A stretch of 64,000 bases of DNA from Streptomyces europaeiscabiei (GCF_036346855.1 NZ_CP107841.1:9180001-9244000); one strand, 5' to 3'; positions 52,784-62,613 are shown, numbered from the stretch's first letter. Numbers and translations are program-made. Notes: generated by a model from the sequence alone, not told the origin.

Positions 52784-54559
52784 GTGGATCACGATCAGGC
52801 TGCTGGAAGCGGGCGGACGATACGGGTCGGCAACTGCTCGGGCTTCTACGGAGACCGGCTGTCCGCGATGCGGGAGATGCTGGAAGCCGGCCCGCTCGAC
52901 TATCTGACGGGCGACTACCTTGCCGAGCTGACCATGCTCATCCTCGGCAAGGACCGTCGCAAGGATCCCTCGCTGGGTTACGCGAGAACCTTCCTGCGCC
53001 AGCTCACCGACTGCCTTGCTCTCGCCCGCGAGAGGAGGGTGCGCATCGTGGTGAACGCTGGCGGGCTCAACCCGTCCGGTCTGGCCGCAGCGGTGCGAAC
53101 TCTGGCCCGGGAGCAGTCCGTCGAAGTCAACGTGGCGCATGTCGAGGGTGATGACCTGCTTGACGCTGCCGAGGAGCGTGGTTGGAAGGGTGTGCTGACG
53201 GCCAACGCCTACCTCGGGGCATTCGGAATCGCCGAGGCTCTGCGGGCCGGCGCCGACATCGTCGTCACCGGACGGGTCACCGACGCCGCTCTGACGCTCG
53301 GCCCGGCGATTGCCGAATTCGGCTGGGGCCGTGAGGACTTCGACCTGCTCGCCGCCGGTGTCGCGACCGGGCATGTGCTCGAATGCGGCGCGCAGACAAC
53401 GGGTGGGAACTATGCCGGCTTCACCGCCCTGGACACCTCGAGGCCGCTCGGTTTCCCGCTGGCCGAGATCTGCGAGGACGGCACCGCCGTCATCACCAAG
53501 CATCCCGGCAGCGGCGGTGCGGTGACGGTGGACACTGTCACCGCCCAGCTCGTCTACGAGGTCGGTGGCGCGCTGTATGCCAACCCGGACGTCACCGTCT
53601 GTCTCGACACCGTGGCGCTTGAGCAGGCGGGCGAGGACCGGGTGAAGGTCACAGGAGTGCGGGGGCAGGCTCCGCCGCCCGCGACGAAGGTCGCCCTCAA
53701 CCGGCTCGGCGGATACCGCAACAGCGTCGAATTCGTACTCACGGGGCTCGAGATCGAGCAGAAGGCGGCCTGGGTACGCCGTCAGATGCAGCAGGCACTC
53801 GCGGTCCGGGCGCCCCAGCAGGTCACGTGGGATCTCGTCCGCACGGACAGGCCCGATGCCGCGACCCAGTCCGAGGCGTCCGCGCTGCTGCGCTGCCACG
53901 TCAAGGACCCGGACGCCGCCGTTGCCGGCCGCTCCTTCAGCAGCGCCGCCGTCGAGCTCGCTCTGGCTTCGTACCCGGGATTCCACGTCACCGCCCCACC
54001 CGGGCCCGCGACCCCGTACGGAGTCTTCGAAGCCGGGTACGTGCCGCAGGGAGATGTACCGCACACCGTGGTCCTGCACGACGGTCGCCGGATCGACGTA
54101 CCCGCTCAATCGGTGACCGCGCCGATCACCGTCGAAGGGCCGCTGCACCATACCGACTGGGAAAGCGAGCAGACCGGCCCTCGGCCCACGGCGCCGGCGA
54201 TTTGGGGGCCGATCACGCAAACGCCCCTGGGAAGGCTGCTGTTCGCGCGGTCCGGTGACAAGGGTGGCAGTGCGAACGTCGGCGTCTGGGTTCCTGCCGG
54301 GCATCCGAGGCGCGAGGACGTCTTCGCCTGGCTGACCGGCTGGCTCGATGCTGATGCGGTCAGGCGGCTGCTGCCGGAGGCTGCGGTCCTCGACGTCACG
54401 GTGCACCCTCTGCCGAACCTGTCGGCGGTCAACATCGTCATCGACGGCCTGCTCGGTGAAGGGGTCGCCTCCTGCACGCGCTTCGATCCCCAGGCCAAAG
54501 CGGTCGGAGAGTGGCTCCGCTCCCGCAACGCGCCGATCCCACAAGGGTTCTTGGCGTGA
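52784..54559 (+). CDS. AtuA-family protein (acyclic terpene utilization, DUF1446)
   Basis: The 591-residue protein has the DUF1446 domain (RVGNCSGFYGDRLSAM, LTGDYLAELTMLIL, VNAGGLNPSG, GADIVVTGRVTDAALTLGP, HVLECGAQTTGGNY) and a C-terminal AtuA-like domain with FARSGDKGGSANVGVWVPA. In Pseudomonas, AtuA is encoded with the geranyl-CoA carboxylase genes and is needed for citronellol/geraniol use; its reaction is unknown. GTG start at 52784 after AAGGA; the next gene overlaps by GTGA. The carboxylase genes that follow support a similar role. Confidence 0.9.
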   Translation: MDHDQAAGSGRTIRVGNCSGFYGDRLSAMREMLEAGPLDYLTGDYLAELTMLILGKDRRKDPSLGYARTFLRQLTDCLALARERRVRIVVNAGGLNPSGLAAAVRTLAREQSVEVNVAHVEGDDLLDAAEERGWKGVLTANAYLGAFGIAEALRAGADIVVTGRVTDAALTLGPAIAEFGWGREDFDLLAAGVATGHVLECGAQTTGGNYAGFTALDTSRPLGFPLAEICEDGTAVITKHPGSGGAVTVDTVTAQLVYEVGGALYANPDVTVCLDTVALEQAGEDRVKVTGVRGQAPPPATKVALNRLGGYRNSVEFVLTGLEIEQKAAWVRRQMQQALAVRAPQQVTWDLVRTDRPDAATQSEASALLRCHVKDPDAAVAGRSFSSAAVELALASYPGFHVTAPPGPATPYGVFEAGYVPQGDVPHTVVLHDGRRIDVPAQSVTAPITVEGPLHHTDWESEQTGPRPTAPAIWGPITQTPLGRLLFARSGDKGGSANVGVWVPAGHPRREDVFAWLTGWLDADAVRRLLPEAAVLDVTVHPLPNLSAVNIVIDGLLGEGVASCTRFDPQAKAVGEWLRSRNAPIPQGFLA

Positions 54560-55500
54560 ACCTCCTCCGTGAGCTGCTGACAGCCCTGGCCAGCGTACGT
54601 ACCCCGGCCCACGCCGATGGGTGGCTGGCTGCACACCCGCACCACCCCGGTCCGCAGGGCGCAGACGACATGACTGGGCTCGACGAGCTGCTGGCCGTGC
54701 TTCGCGTGGAGGGAGACCGGCTGCGCGCCGCGGTTGCGCAGGCGTCCGAGGCACAGTGGCGTACGGCCACCGCAGCCCCGGGTTGGGACGTCGCCGCCCA
54801 GATCGCCCACCTTGCCTGGACCGAGGAGGCCGCACTGTGCGCCGTCCGCGCTTCCCGCGGCGACGGCGGAGACTGGGAGGCGCTCGTGCGCCGCGCACAG
54901 CGGTGCCCCGAACGGTTCGTCGATGATGAGGCCGTCAAGGCGGCCTCCCAGCCCACCCCAGCGATCATCAAGCGCTGGGACACCGCGCGCTGCAGGCTCC
55001 CCGAGGAACTGCGGAGCGCCACCGGAAAACTGCCATGGTTCGGTCCGCCGATGTCACCGGCCTCCATGGTGACCGCGCGCCTGATGGAGACCTGGGCCCA
55101 CGGCCTGGACGTGTACCAGGCCCTGGGTGTCGAGCCCGACGTCACCGACTCCATTCGTCACATCTGCCACCATGGAGTACGCACCCGCGACGTTGCCTAC
55201 CTCGTACACCGGCTCTCCCCGCCTGCCGAGGAGTTCCGGCTGGAGCTGACTGCTCCCAGCGGTGCGACCTGGGCATGGGGCCCGGTCGACTCCTCTCAGC
55301 GCATCACCGGACCGGCCTTCGACTTCGCACGCGTGGTCACTCAGCGCATCCACCGCGACGACACCGCGCTGAGAGCTGTCGGCTCGGACGCCGAAGTGTG
55401 GCTGGCGATCGCGCAAGCCTTCGCTGGCCCGCCTGGAGAGGGACGTCGCCCATCAGCGACGGCTCTGGGAAAGTCCGCGGCCACGCTCCAGGAGCGCTGA
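54556..55500 (+). CDS. TIGR03084-like metal-binding protein (DinB/MDMPI fold)
   Basis: From about residue 38 the sequence follows the TIGR03084 pattern: MTGLDELLAVLRVEGDRLR, GWDVAAQIAHLAWTEEAAL (first metal His), METWAHGLDVYQALGV (second metal region) and HICHHGVRTRDVAYLVH (third). These actinobacterial proteins often lie next to AtuA-type genes; the function is unknown but the fold resembles mycothiol-dependent maleylpyruvate isomerases. The GTG at 54556 overlaps the AtuA stop; the ATG at 54670 fits the family start better. Confidence 0.82.
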   Translation: MNLLRELLTALASVRTPAHADGWLAAHPHHPGPQGADDMTGLDELLAVLRVEGDRLRAAVAQASEAQWRTATAAPGWDVAAQIAHLAWTEEAALCAVRASRGDGGDWEALVRRAQRCPERFVDDEAVKAASQPTPAIIKRWDTARCRLPEELRSATGKLPWFGPPMSPASMVTARLMETWAHGLDVYQALGVEPDVTDSIRHICHHGVRTRDVAYLVHRLSPPAEEFRLELTAPSGATWAWGPVDSSQRITGPAFDFARVVTQRIHRDDTALRAVGSDAEVWLAIAQAFAGPPGEGRRPSATALGKSAATLQER

Positions 55501-55570
55501 TGCGCCCACACTCCACGACCTCAGACGCCGGATGTCCACGCCGTCACCCGCCACTCACCAGGACGAGACC

Positions 55571-57160
55571 ATGAGGACCACGATCGACCCTGCCTCGGTG
55601 GCCTACGCCACCAACCGTGAAGCGATGCTGGAACGCGTCGCCGACCTCACCGAACAGCACGCCCGGGCGCTCGCCGGAGGCGGAGCCAAGAACGTCGAAC
55701 GGCACCACCGCAGGGGGAAGCTCACTGCTCGCGAACGCATCGAGCTGCTCCTTGATCCGGACGCACCATTCCTCGAGCTGAGCACGCTGGCCGGCTGGGG
55801 ATCGGACTTCGCCGTCGGTGGCTCGCTCGTCACCGGCATCGGCGCGGTAGAGGGCGTCGAATGCATGATCGTCGCCCACGATCCGACCGTGCGCGGCGGA
55901 TCCAGCAATCCGGTCTCTTTGAAGAAGAGCTTCCGGGCCGCGCAGATCGCCGCGGAGAACCGGCTGCCGACGATCAACCTCGTCGAGTCCGGAGGCGCCG
56001 ATCTGCCTACGCAGAAGGACATCTTCATTCCTGGCGGCCGGAGCTTCCGTAACCTCACCGAGGCCAGCGCGGACCGCCGCCCCACCATTGCGCTCGTCTT
56101 CGGGAACTCCACCGCCGGCGGAGCCTACGTGCCCGGCATGAGCGACTACGTCGTGATGGTCGCCGGCGGAGCGAAGGTCTTCCTCGGCGGGCCGCCGCTG
56201 GTGAAGATGGCCACCGGCGAGGAGTCCGACGACGAGTCGCTCGGCGGAGCCGAGATGCACGCCCGCACTTCCGGACTGGCGGACTACCTCGCCGCCGACG
56301 AGCACGACGCCATCCGGCTGGGGCGGCAGATCGTGCGACGCCTCAACTGGCGCAAGGCCGGACCCGCTCCCCGGATTGGCTACGCCGACCCGCTGTTCGA
56401 CCCCGAAGAGCTGCTCGGGATCGTCCCGACCGACTTGAAGATCCCCTTCGATCCGCGTGAAGTGATCGCGCGGATGGTCGACGGCAGCGAGTTCGACGAG
56501 TTCAAGCCTCTGTACGGCACGAGCCTGGTCACCGGCTGGGCCCAGCTGCACGGCTACCCCATCGGAATCCTCGCCAACGCCCAGGGCGTGTTGTTCAGCA
56601 AGGAGGCGCAGAAGGCGGGCCAGTTCATACAGCTCGCCAACCAGACCGATACTCCGCTGCTGTTCCTGCACAACACCACCGGCTACATGGTCGGCAAGGA
56701 GTACGAGCAGGGCGGGATCATCAAGCACGGCGCCCAGATGATCAACGCCGTCTCCAACTCGCGGGTCCCGCACCTGTCGGTCGTCATGGGCGCGTCCTAC
56801 GGCGCAGGCCACTACGGCATGAGCGGCCGCGCCTACGACCCTCGATTCATGTTCACCTGGGTCGGCGCGAAGTCCGCGGTCATGGGACCTGCGCAGCTCG
56901 CCGGTGTCGTCTCCATCGTCTCCCGCCAGGCTGCAGCAGCCAAGGGCCTGCCCTTCGACGAGCAGGCCGACGTCAAGATGCGGGCGGTGATCGAGGAGCA
57001 GATCGAAAGAGAGTCACTGGCCTACTTCACCTCCGGGATGCTCTACGACGACGGCGTCATCGACCCGCGCGACACCCGCACCATCCTCGGCATCTGCCTG
57101 TCCGCCATCCACTCCGCGCCGGTCGAGGGCGCTCAGGGCTACGGGGTGTTCCGCCTGTGA
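55571..57160 (+). CDS. acyl-CoA carboxylase carboxyltransferase (beta) subunit
   Basis: The 529-residue subunit has both crotonase-like halves: KLTARERIELLLDP, GGSLVTGIGAVEGVEC, NLVESGGADLPTQKD, the carboxybiotin oxyanion motif NSTAGGAYVPGMSDY, and in the C-terminal half NTTGYMVGKEYEQGG and GASYGAGHYGMSGRAYDPRF. The pattern fits the methylcrotonyl/geranyl-CoA carboxylase class rather than propionyl-CoA carboxylase. Partner is the biotin carboxylase gene that follows. ATG at 55571. Confidence 0.93.
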   Translation: MRTTIDPASVAYATNREAMLERVADLTEQHARALAGGGAKNVERHHRRGKLTARERIELLLDPDAPFLELSTLAGWGSDFAVGGSLVTGIGAVEGVECMIVAHDPTVRGGSSNPVSLKKSFRAAQIAAENRLPTINLVESGGADLPTQKDIFIPGGRSFRNLTEASADRRPTIALVFGNSTAGGAYVPGMSDYVVMVAGGAKVFLGGPPLVKMATGEESDDESLGGAEMHARTSGLADYLAADEHDAIRLGRQIVRRLNWRKAGPAPRIGYADPLFDPEELLGIVPTDLKIPFDPREVIARMVDGSEFDEFKPLYGTSLVTGWAQLHGYPIGILANAQGVLFSKEAQKAGQFIQLANQTDTPLLFLHNTTGYMVGKEYEQGGIIKHGAQMINAVSNSRVPHLSVVMGASYGAGHYGMSGRAYDPRFMFTWVGAKSAVMGPAQLAGVVSIVSRQAAAAKGLPFDEQADVKMRAVIEEQIERESLAYFTSGMLYDDGVIDPRDTRTILGICLSAIHSAPVEGAQGYGVFRL

Positions 57161-57228
57161 CCCGCACATCAGCGGCACCCGCCGCACCCCATGTCGCCGA
57201 GGCGCCACTGCCCCGAGGAAGAGTTCTG

Positions 57229-59172
57229 ATGATCCGCAAGGTCCTGGTCGCGAACCGAGGAGAGATCGCACGACGGGTGTTCCGTACATGCCGGGACCTC
57301 GGCATCGCGACGGTGGCTGTCCACTCCGACGCCGACGTCCACGCACCGTTCGTGCGCGAAGCCGACGTCGCCGTGCGGCTGCCCGGTAACGCACCCTCGG
57401 AGACCTACCTGCGTGGCGACTTGATCATCGCGGCCGCGCGGCTCGCCGGCGCGGACGCCGTCCACCCCGGCTACGGGTTCCTGTCCGAGAACGCGGACTT
57501 CGCCCGGGCCGTCGAGGCAGCCGGACTGGCCTGGATCGGTCCGACACCGGAATCGATCGAGGCCATGGGCAGCAAGATCCGCGCCAAGCAGATCATGGCC
57601 GAGGCCGGGGTTCCCATCCTCGACGTCGGCATCGAGGCTGTCACACACGCGATGCTGCCGCTGCTGGTCAAGGCATCCGCAGGCGGCGGCGGTCGGGGCA
57701 TGCGCGTCGTTGAGTCGCTGGACCAGTTGGACGGCGAACTCGCCAAGGCCGAAGCGGAGGCCCGGTCCGCGTTCGGCGACGGCACCGTGTTCGTCGAGCC
57801 CTACCTGCCCATGGCCCGCCATGTCGAGGTTCAGGTGCTCAGCGACGCCCACGGCACCACGTGGATCGTGGGCGACCGTGACTGCTCCATCCAGCGCCGC
57901 CACCAGAAGGTCATCGAAGAAGCACCTGCCCCCAACCTGTCGGACACGGCCCGGGAGACGTTGCACAGCGCCGCTCGTGCGGCCGCGGAGGCCGTCGGCT
58001 ACCGGGGAGCCGGCACGGTGGAGTTCCTCGTTGACGGCGATCGTGTCTTCTTCCTGGAGATGAACACCCGCCTCCAGGTCGAGCACGCGGTCACCGAATG
58101 CGTGACCGGCCTGGATCTGGTGGCCCACCAGATCGCAGTAGCGGAGGGCCGCCCGCTCCAGGGCCAGCCGCCCGCTCCCTCGGGCCACGCCATTGAGGTC
58201 CGCCTGTACGCCGAGGACCCGGCCGACGGCTTCGCCCCACAGACCGGCCGCATCCGGGCCTTCGACCTCGGCGGCACGGCCTTCGGCATCCCTCACGCCC
58301 CGGCCCTGCGCGTGGACTCCGGCGTAGAGGCCGGCAGTGAGGTCGGGATCCACTACGACGCCATGCTTGCCAAGGTCATCGCCTACGCCGCCGACCGCCC
58401 CTCGGCGATCCGCATGCTCGACGACGCGCTACGCCGCGGCAGGATCCACGGCGTCACCACCAACACCGACCTGCTACGTGCCGCTCTCAACGACGACGAG
58501 TTCACCGCCGGCCGGATGCATACCTCACTCCTCGACCAGCGCATCGACGACTGGACAGCAGGCGTCGGCGAACGCGCCGTGCACAAGGCGGCACTGGCCG
58601 CGGCAGTCTGCGAAGCGGCCCGGGCAGCCGCCTTCGCACCTGTACTGGCGCGCATCCCCGCTGCCTGGCGCAACGTGCCCAGCGGCCCCCGGGTGCGCAC
58701 CTATCGGCGAGGCCGGACCGAATACGCGGTCACATACGCCTCTCAGGGACAGCGCCTCGTCTCCGACTACATCGAGAACGTCTCCGTGCTCGACGCCTGC
58801 GGCGATTACGTCTTGCTCCAGGACGGCGGTCTGCGCGAGACCTACCATGTGGCGGTCGGCGACGGCGTCGTCGATGTCAGCGGCCCGCACGGCGCGTTCG
58901 CTTTGGACGTCGTTCCCGTCTTCGTGGACCCAGCCGAAGCAGTGGCACACGGATCCCTGCTCGCCCCCATGCCGGCCACCGTCATCGCCGTGGCCGTCGA
59001 AGTCGGCGACCAGATCAACAAGGGCGACCCCGTCGTGCTGTTGGAGGCCATGAAGATGCAGCACACCGTTGCCGCGCCGGCCCCCGGCATCGTCACCGCG
59101 CTAGAAGTGAGCGTCGGACAGCAGGTCACGGCAAGTGCCGTGCTCGCGATCATTGAGGAGAAGGAAGCATGA
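57229..59172 (+). CDS. acyl-CoA carboxylase biotin carboxylase/BCCP (alpha) subunit
   Basis: The 647-residue protein begins IRKVLVANRGEIARRVFRTC and has the biotin carboxylase ATP-grasp motif ASAGGGGRGMRVV, RDCSIQRRHQKVIEEAPAP and FLEMNTRLQVEHAVTE. A BT domain of about 100 residues and a C-terminal biotinyl domain with LLEAMKMQHTV (Lys carries biotin) follow. ATG at 57229 after GAGGAAGAG is preferred to a GTG at 57157 that overlaps the previous stop. It stops in an ATGA overlap with the dehydrogenase gene. Confidence 0.94.
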   Translation: MIRKVLVANRGEIARRVFRTCRDLGIATVAVHSDADVHAPFVREADVAVRLPGNAPSETYLRGDLIIAAARLAGADAVHPGYGFLSENADFARAVEAAGLAWIGPTPESIEAMGSKIRAKQIMAEAGVPILDVGIEAVTHAMLPLLVKASAGGGGRGMRVVESLDQLDGELAKAEAEARSAFGDGTVFVEPYLPMARHVEVQVLSDAHGTTWIVGDRDCSIQRRHQKVIEEAPAPNLSDTARETLHSAARAAAEAVGYRGAGTVEFLVDGDRVFFLEMNTRLQVEHAVTECVTGLDLVAHQIAVAEGRPLQGQPPAPSGHAIEVRLYAEDPADGFAPQTGRIRAFDLGGTAFGIPHAPALRVDSGVEAGSEVGIHYDAMLAKVIAYAADRPSAIRMLDDALRRGRIHGVTTNTDLLRAALNDDEFTAGRMHTSLLDQRIDDWTAGVGERAVHKAALAAAVCEAARAAAFAPVLARIPAAWRNVPSGPRVRTYRRGRTEYAVTYASQGQRLVSDYIENVSVLDACGDYVLLQDGGLRETYHVAVGDGVVDVSGPHGAFALDVVPVFVDPAEAVAHGSLLAPMPATVIAVAVEVGDQINKGDPVVLLEAMKMQHTVAAPAPGIVTALEVSVGQQVTASAVLAIIEEKEA

Positions 59173-60326
59173 ACACATTCATGGAGGCGGACGAGCGTCG
59201 CGCGCTGCGCGCGGCGGTAAGCGACCTGGGCAAGAAATATGGCGCCTCGTACTTTTACGACACGGCCCGCGACGGTCGGAAGACCACGGAACTGTGGAAC
59301 GAGGCGGCGGCCCTCGGCTACCTCGGGGTGTGCGTCCCGCAGGAGTACGGCGGAGGCGGAGGTGACATCGGTGACCTCGCCGCTGTTCTGGAAGAACTCG
59401 CCGCCGCAGGTTGCCCTCTGATGCTCCTGGTGGTCTCGCCCGCCATCGTCGGCACGATCATCGCCGAGTTCGGAACCGATGAACAGAAGCAGCACTGGCT
59501 GCCCGGCATCGCCGACGGAACCGCCAAGTACGCCTTCGGCATCACCGAACCGGACGCCGGGTCTAACTCGCACAACATCACCACGCACGCACGCCGCGAC
59601 GGAACCGACTGGATCCTCAACGGCAGGAAGACCTTCATCAGCGGCGTCGACGAGGCCAGCCATGTGCTGATCGTCGGCCGCACCGAGGACAGGACGGGCA
59701 GGCTCAAGCCTGCCCTGTTCATGGTGCCGACCGACGCCGACGGGTTCACCCGGCACGAGATCAGCATGGGCCTGACCTCTCCGGAGAAGCAGTTCACCTT
59801 GTTCCTGGACGACGTCCGGCTGCCCGGAGACGCACTCGTCGGCAAGGAGAACGCCGGCCTCGAACAGCTCTTCGCCGGCCTGAACCCCGAGCGGATCATG
59901 GTGGCCTCCTCCGCCATCGGCACCGCCAGATGGGCGCTGGGCAGGGCTGTCGAGTACGCCCGCGAGCGAGAGGTGTGGGCCACCCCGATCGGGTCCCACC
60001 AAGCCATCGCGCACCCCCTCGCCAGGATCCACATCGAGATCGAGGCAGCACGACTGCTGACGCAGAAAGCCGCGGCGCTGCTCGCCTCCGGCGATCTGCT
60101 CGCCGCGGGTGAAGCGGCCAACATGGCCAAGTACGCCGCGGGCGAGGCCGCCTGCGCTGCTGTCGACCAGGCGATCCAGACCCACGGCGGCAACGGTCTG
60201 GCCGAAGAGTACGGACTGGTCCAAGCCCTCGCCACCTCCCGGCTGTCCCGCGTGGCGCCCGTAAGCCGGGAGATGGTGCTGAACTTCATCGCCCAGTCCT
60301 CCCTCGGCCTGCCCCGCTCCTACTGA
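59169..60326 (+). CDS. acyl-CoA dehydrogenase
   Basis: A 385-residue flavoprotein with the three ACAD domains: GYLGVCVPQEYGGGGG, YAFGITEPDAGSN (substrate/FAD loop), and the C-terminal QTHGGNGLAEEYGLVQ. It would introduce a double bond in an acyl-CoA to feed the carboxylase or hydratase step. It is coupled to the carboxylase gene by ATGA and ends 17 bp before the hydratase gene. Confidence 0.93.
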   Translation: MNTFMEADERRALRAAVSDLGKKYGASYFYDTARDGRKTTELWNEAAALGYLGVCVPQEYGGGGGDIGDLAAVLEELAAAGCPLMLLVVSPAIVGTIIAEFGTDEQKQHWLPGIADGTAKYAFGITEPDAGSNSHNITTHARRDGTDWILNGRKTFISGVDEASHVLIVGRTEDRTGRLKPALFMVPTDADGFTRHEISMGLTSPEKQFTLFLDDVRLPGDALVGKENAGLEQLFAGLNPERIMVASSAIGTARWALGRAVEYAREREVWATPIGSHQAIAHPLARIHIEIEAARLLTQKAAALLASGDLLAAGEAANMAKYAAGEAACAAVDQAIQTHGGNGLAEEYGLVQALATSRLSRVAPVSREMVLNFIAQSSLGLPRSY

Positions 60327-60343
60327 CCCGCCCGACACCGCGA

Positions 60344-61105
60344 ATGGACACCATGCCCAGCGAACTCGTCCATCTGGAACTCTCCGACCACGTCGCCACC
60401 GTCACCCTCGACAGCCCGCACAACCGCAACGCCCTCAGCCGCGAACTTGTCCGGCAACTGGGCGAGCGGCTCTCAACGGCCGAAGCCGACCCCGATACAC
60501 GAGTCGTCCTGTTGCGCTCCGCACACCCCGTCTTCTGCGCCGGCGCTGACCTCACGGAGGCCGCGTCCGGCACCGGGGCGGACGGGCCACGGCAGCTCGT
60601 CGCCCTGCAGGCCCAGATCGCGGGGATGGCCAAACCTGTGGTGGTCGAACTCCGCGGCCCCGTCAGAGCTGGAGGGCTCGGCATCGTCGGAGCCGCGGAC
60701 ATCGTCCTGGCGGCCGAAACCGTCACCTTCGCCCTCACCGAGGTCCGCCTTGGCCTCGCCCCCGCGGTCATTTCCCTCAGCCTGCTCGAACGCCTCTCGC
60801 CGCGCGCGGCCGCCGATGTCTTCCTCTCGGCCAGGACGTTCGGAGCGGCGGAAGCGGCCGACATGGGCTTGATCACACGGGCTGTACCGGATGCGGAAGT
60901 CGCCTCCGCCGTGGACGACACCCTCAACGCGATCGTGAAGGGGAACCTCCAGGGACTCTCGGAGACCAAACAACTCCTCAACTGCGACGTCTTGGAGCGA
61001 ATCGAACGGGATGGTGAATACGCAGCCCGGCGATCCGCCGAACTGTTCGACAGCGAGGAGGCCCGCGCAGCGATGAAAGCGTTCCTGACCCGCACCCGGC
61101 CATAG
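60344..61105 (+). CDS. enoyl-CoA hydratase/isomerase family protein
   Basis: The 253-residue crotonase-fold protein has NRNALSRELVRQLGERL, HPVFCAGADLTEAASG (oxyanion hole), LRGPVRAGGLGIVGAADIVL and FALTEVRLGLAPAVIS. In the Atu/Liu type pathways a hydratase acts on the carboxylated unsaturated CoA ester. A second ATG at 60353 is possible. Last gene of the operon. Confidence 0.92.
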   Translation: MDTMPSELVHLELSDHVATVTLDSPHNRNALSRELVRQLGERLSTAEADPDTRVVLLRSAHPVFCAGADLTEAASGTGADGPRQLVALQAQIAGMAKPVVVELRGPVRAGGLGIVGAADIVLAAETVTFALTEVRLGLAPAVISLSLLERLSPRAAADVFLSARTFGAAEAADMGLITRAVPDAEVASAVDDTLNAIVKGNLQGLSETKQLLNCDVLERIERDGEYAARRSAELFDSEEARAAMKAFLTRTRP

Positions 61106-61139
61106 CTGATTCCGTCGTTCGGTTTCCGTAGATCGGTCT

Positions 61140-61557
61140 GTGGAGACTCCGCAGACGCCGACGAGGACGGGGTACGCCCCACCGTTGCTGTCCTCTACCG
61201 GCTGCCCGGTGGAGGGCGTGCAGCGTGGACTCAGCACGGCCGTTACCCCGACAACCAGCACATGGCCGGGGCCCGCGCAATCCAAGGCATGCGCAAAACC
61301 ACGCTCAGATCCACACCTCCCTCGTAGAACACGACTGCCTGCTCGCTGAGCACTGGGTAGATGCCGGGTACCTCACCGCCGCCCATATCCGCGCCGCCCG
61401 CGTCAGGCACGGCGTTGAACTGCACGGGCCGCTTGCTGGCGAACACATCGTCCCGGGGGACAAGGGGGCCGTCGGGCTGGATGCGTTCTCCGTCGCTGTG
61501 CGCGTCTTCTGGTTCTTGGATTCCCGCTGTTCGGATGCAGCCCATCCTGTCGTGTGA
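61140..61557 (+). pseudogene. IS1182-family transposase fragment
   Basis: Readable sequence such as LLAEHWVDAGYLTAAHIRAA followed by HGVELHGPLAGEHIVPGDKG fits the middle of IS1182-type transposases (usual form DSGYV-AA-LV-AR-HGI-LHGPL). Upstream, LYRLPGGGRAAW-type residues are in another frame. Both ends and the catalytic C-terminus are missing. Confidence 0.65.
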
Positions 61558-61915
61558 GGCTGTGCCCCTCATGCCGAAGGAGCGGCCGGGTTGGGTGTGC
61601 ATCAGTGCGGCCGATCGTAATTCCTGAGGAGGAAGCCCCGCTTCGTCAACCGCCCTCGCCAGGAGGGAGCTCGGTCGCTGAGCCCGAGTTCAAGCCGTGC
61701 CGTCGACGCGCGGTACGAGACGAATCGCCTCACTCCTCCCGCTCCGGGGACGACATGAGCCCAACAAGAATGTGTGAGCCCCATGCGCAGCGCTGCCGCC
61801 TCCCCGGTGGTTCCTTCGACAGCCAGAGGAGCGCACCCCCCAACGCCTTGCTGAGGCGATGGTCTCCCAGGAGAGATGGATGATTCCATGAAGAGCCGAC
61901 GGAGAGTGAGATGAC
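61558..61915. other. gap without a supported gene
   Basis: No recognisable coding sequence in either strand. It leads up to the deazaflavin oxidoreductase pseudogene. Confidence 0.35.
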
Positions 61916-62421
61916 ATGACCGACACTCCACCCACCGCTACGACGCCCTTCGATCGCCCCCAAGGGCTCGATTCGCCACTCGTGCCGAAGATCATCAAAC
62001 TGGCGTCCCGGCGCAATGTCGGCGTCTATCGCGCCACGGGCGGCCGGATCGGCGGCAAGTGGAGGATCGGGAGCGCCTTCCCCGCGGCGTGCCCGTCTGC
62101 CTCGTGACCACCAGAGGGCGCAAGAGTGGCTTGCCACGGACTCAGCCTCTGCCTTTTACGGACGATGGTGATCGTGTGGTTCTCGTGGCATCACAGGGCG
62201 GGCTGCGGAACAACCCCTTGTGGTATCGGAATCTTCAAGCAGATCCGCAGATCACCGTTCAGATCCGCAGCAACGTGCGTCGCATGCTCGCCCGCACAGC
62301 CGGGCCTGCCGAGCGCGCAGTGCTGTGGCCGCGACTTGTCGCTATGTACGCTGACTTCGACAAGTACCAGGCGTGGACGGCCTGGCAGATCCCGGTTGTC
62401 ATCTGCGAGCCGGCCCCGTAG
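61916..62421 (+). pseudogene. deazaflavin (F420)-dependent nitroreductase family protein, frameshifted
   Basis: The 5' part reads RRNVGVYRATGGRIGGKWR in one frame and, after a one-base change between about 62065 and 62090, the remainder continues RGVPVCLVTTRGRKSGLPRT, VLVASQGGLRNNPLWYRNL and VAMYADFDKYQAWTAWQIPV in another. This is the Ddn/F420-dependent nitroreductase family, about 155 residues when joined. A single indel (or a sequencing error) breaks it. Confidence 0.78.
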
Positions 62422-62522
62422 GCGACCCAAAGAGCGTTTCTCCTGTGCGTGACTTCGACGAAGAGGACGCTCGCGGCGGCTTGCGGTAAGGCGTCTCAGC
62501 TGGATGCTCTGCGATCGGGCCC

Positions 62523-62613
62523 GATGGACCGCCACCGCATCAACGTGCTGTTCGCGATGCTCCGCGACGGCACTTTCTACGAACCTCGCATCCCCGCAGC
62601 AGCCGTCGCATGA
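62523..62613 (+). pseudogene. IS110-family transposase C-terminal fragment
   Basis: The last codons HRINVLFAMLRDGTFYEPRI before a TGA at 62611 resemble the conserved C-terminal end of IS110-type transposases (R-x-VLFAMLRDGTFY-P). Nothing more of the element remains. Confidence 0.6.

Noticed and set aside
57169..58353. Long antisense open frame opposite the biotin carboxylase gene
   Set aside because: High GC keeps the opposite strand open; the plus strand carries all conserved carboxylase motifs, and the antisense product has no recognisable domain.
48220..61105. Secondary-metabolite biosynthesis cluster
   Set aside because: No polyketide, peptide synthetase or terpene synthase genes are present; the enzymes form a degradative acyl-CoA set.
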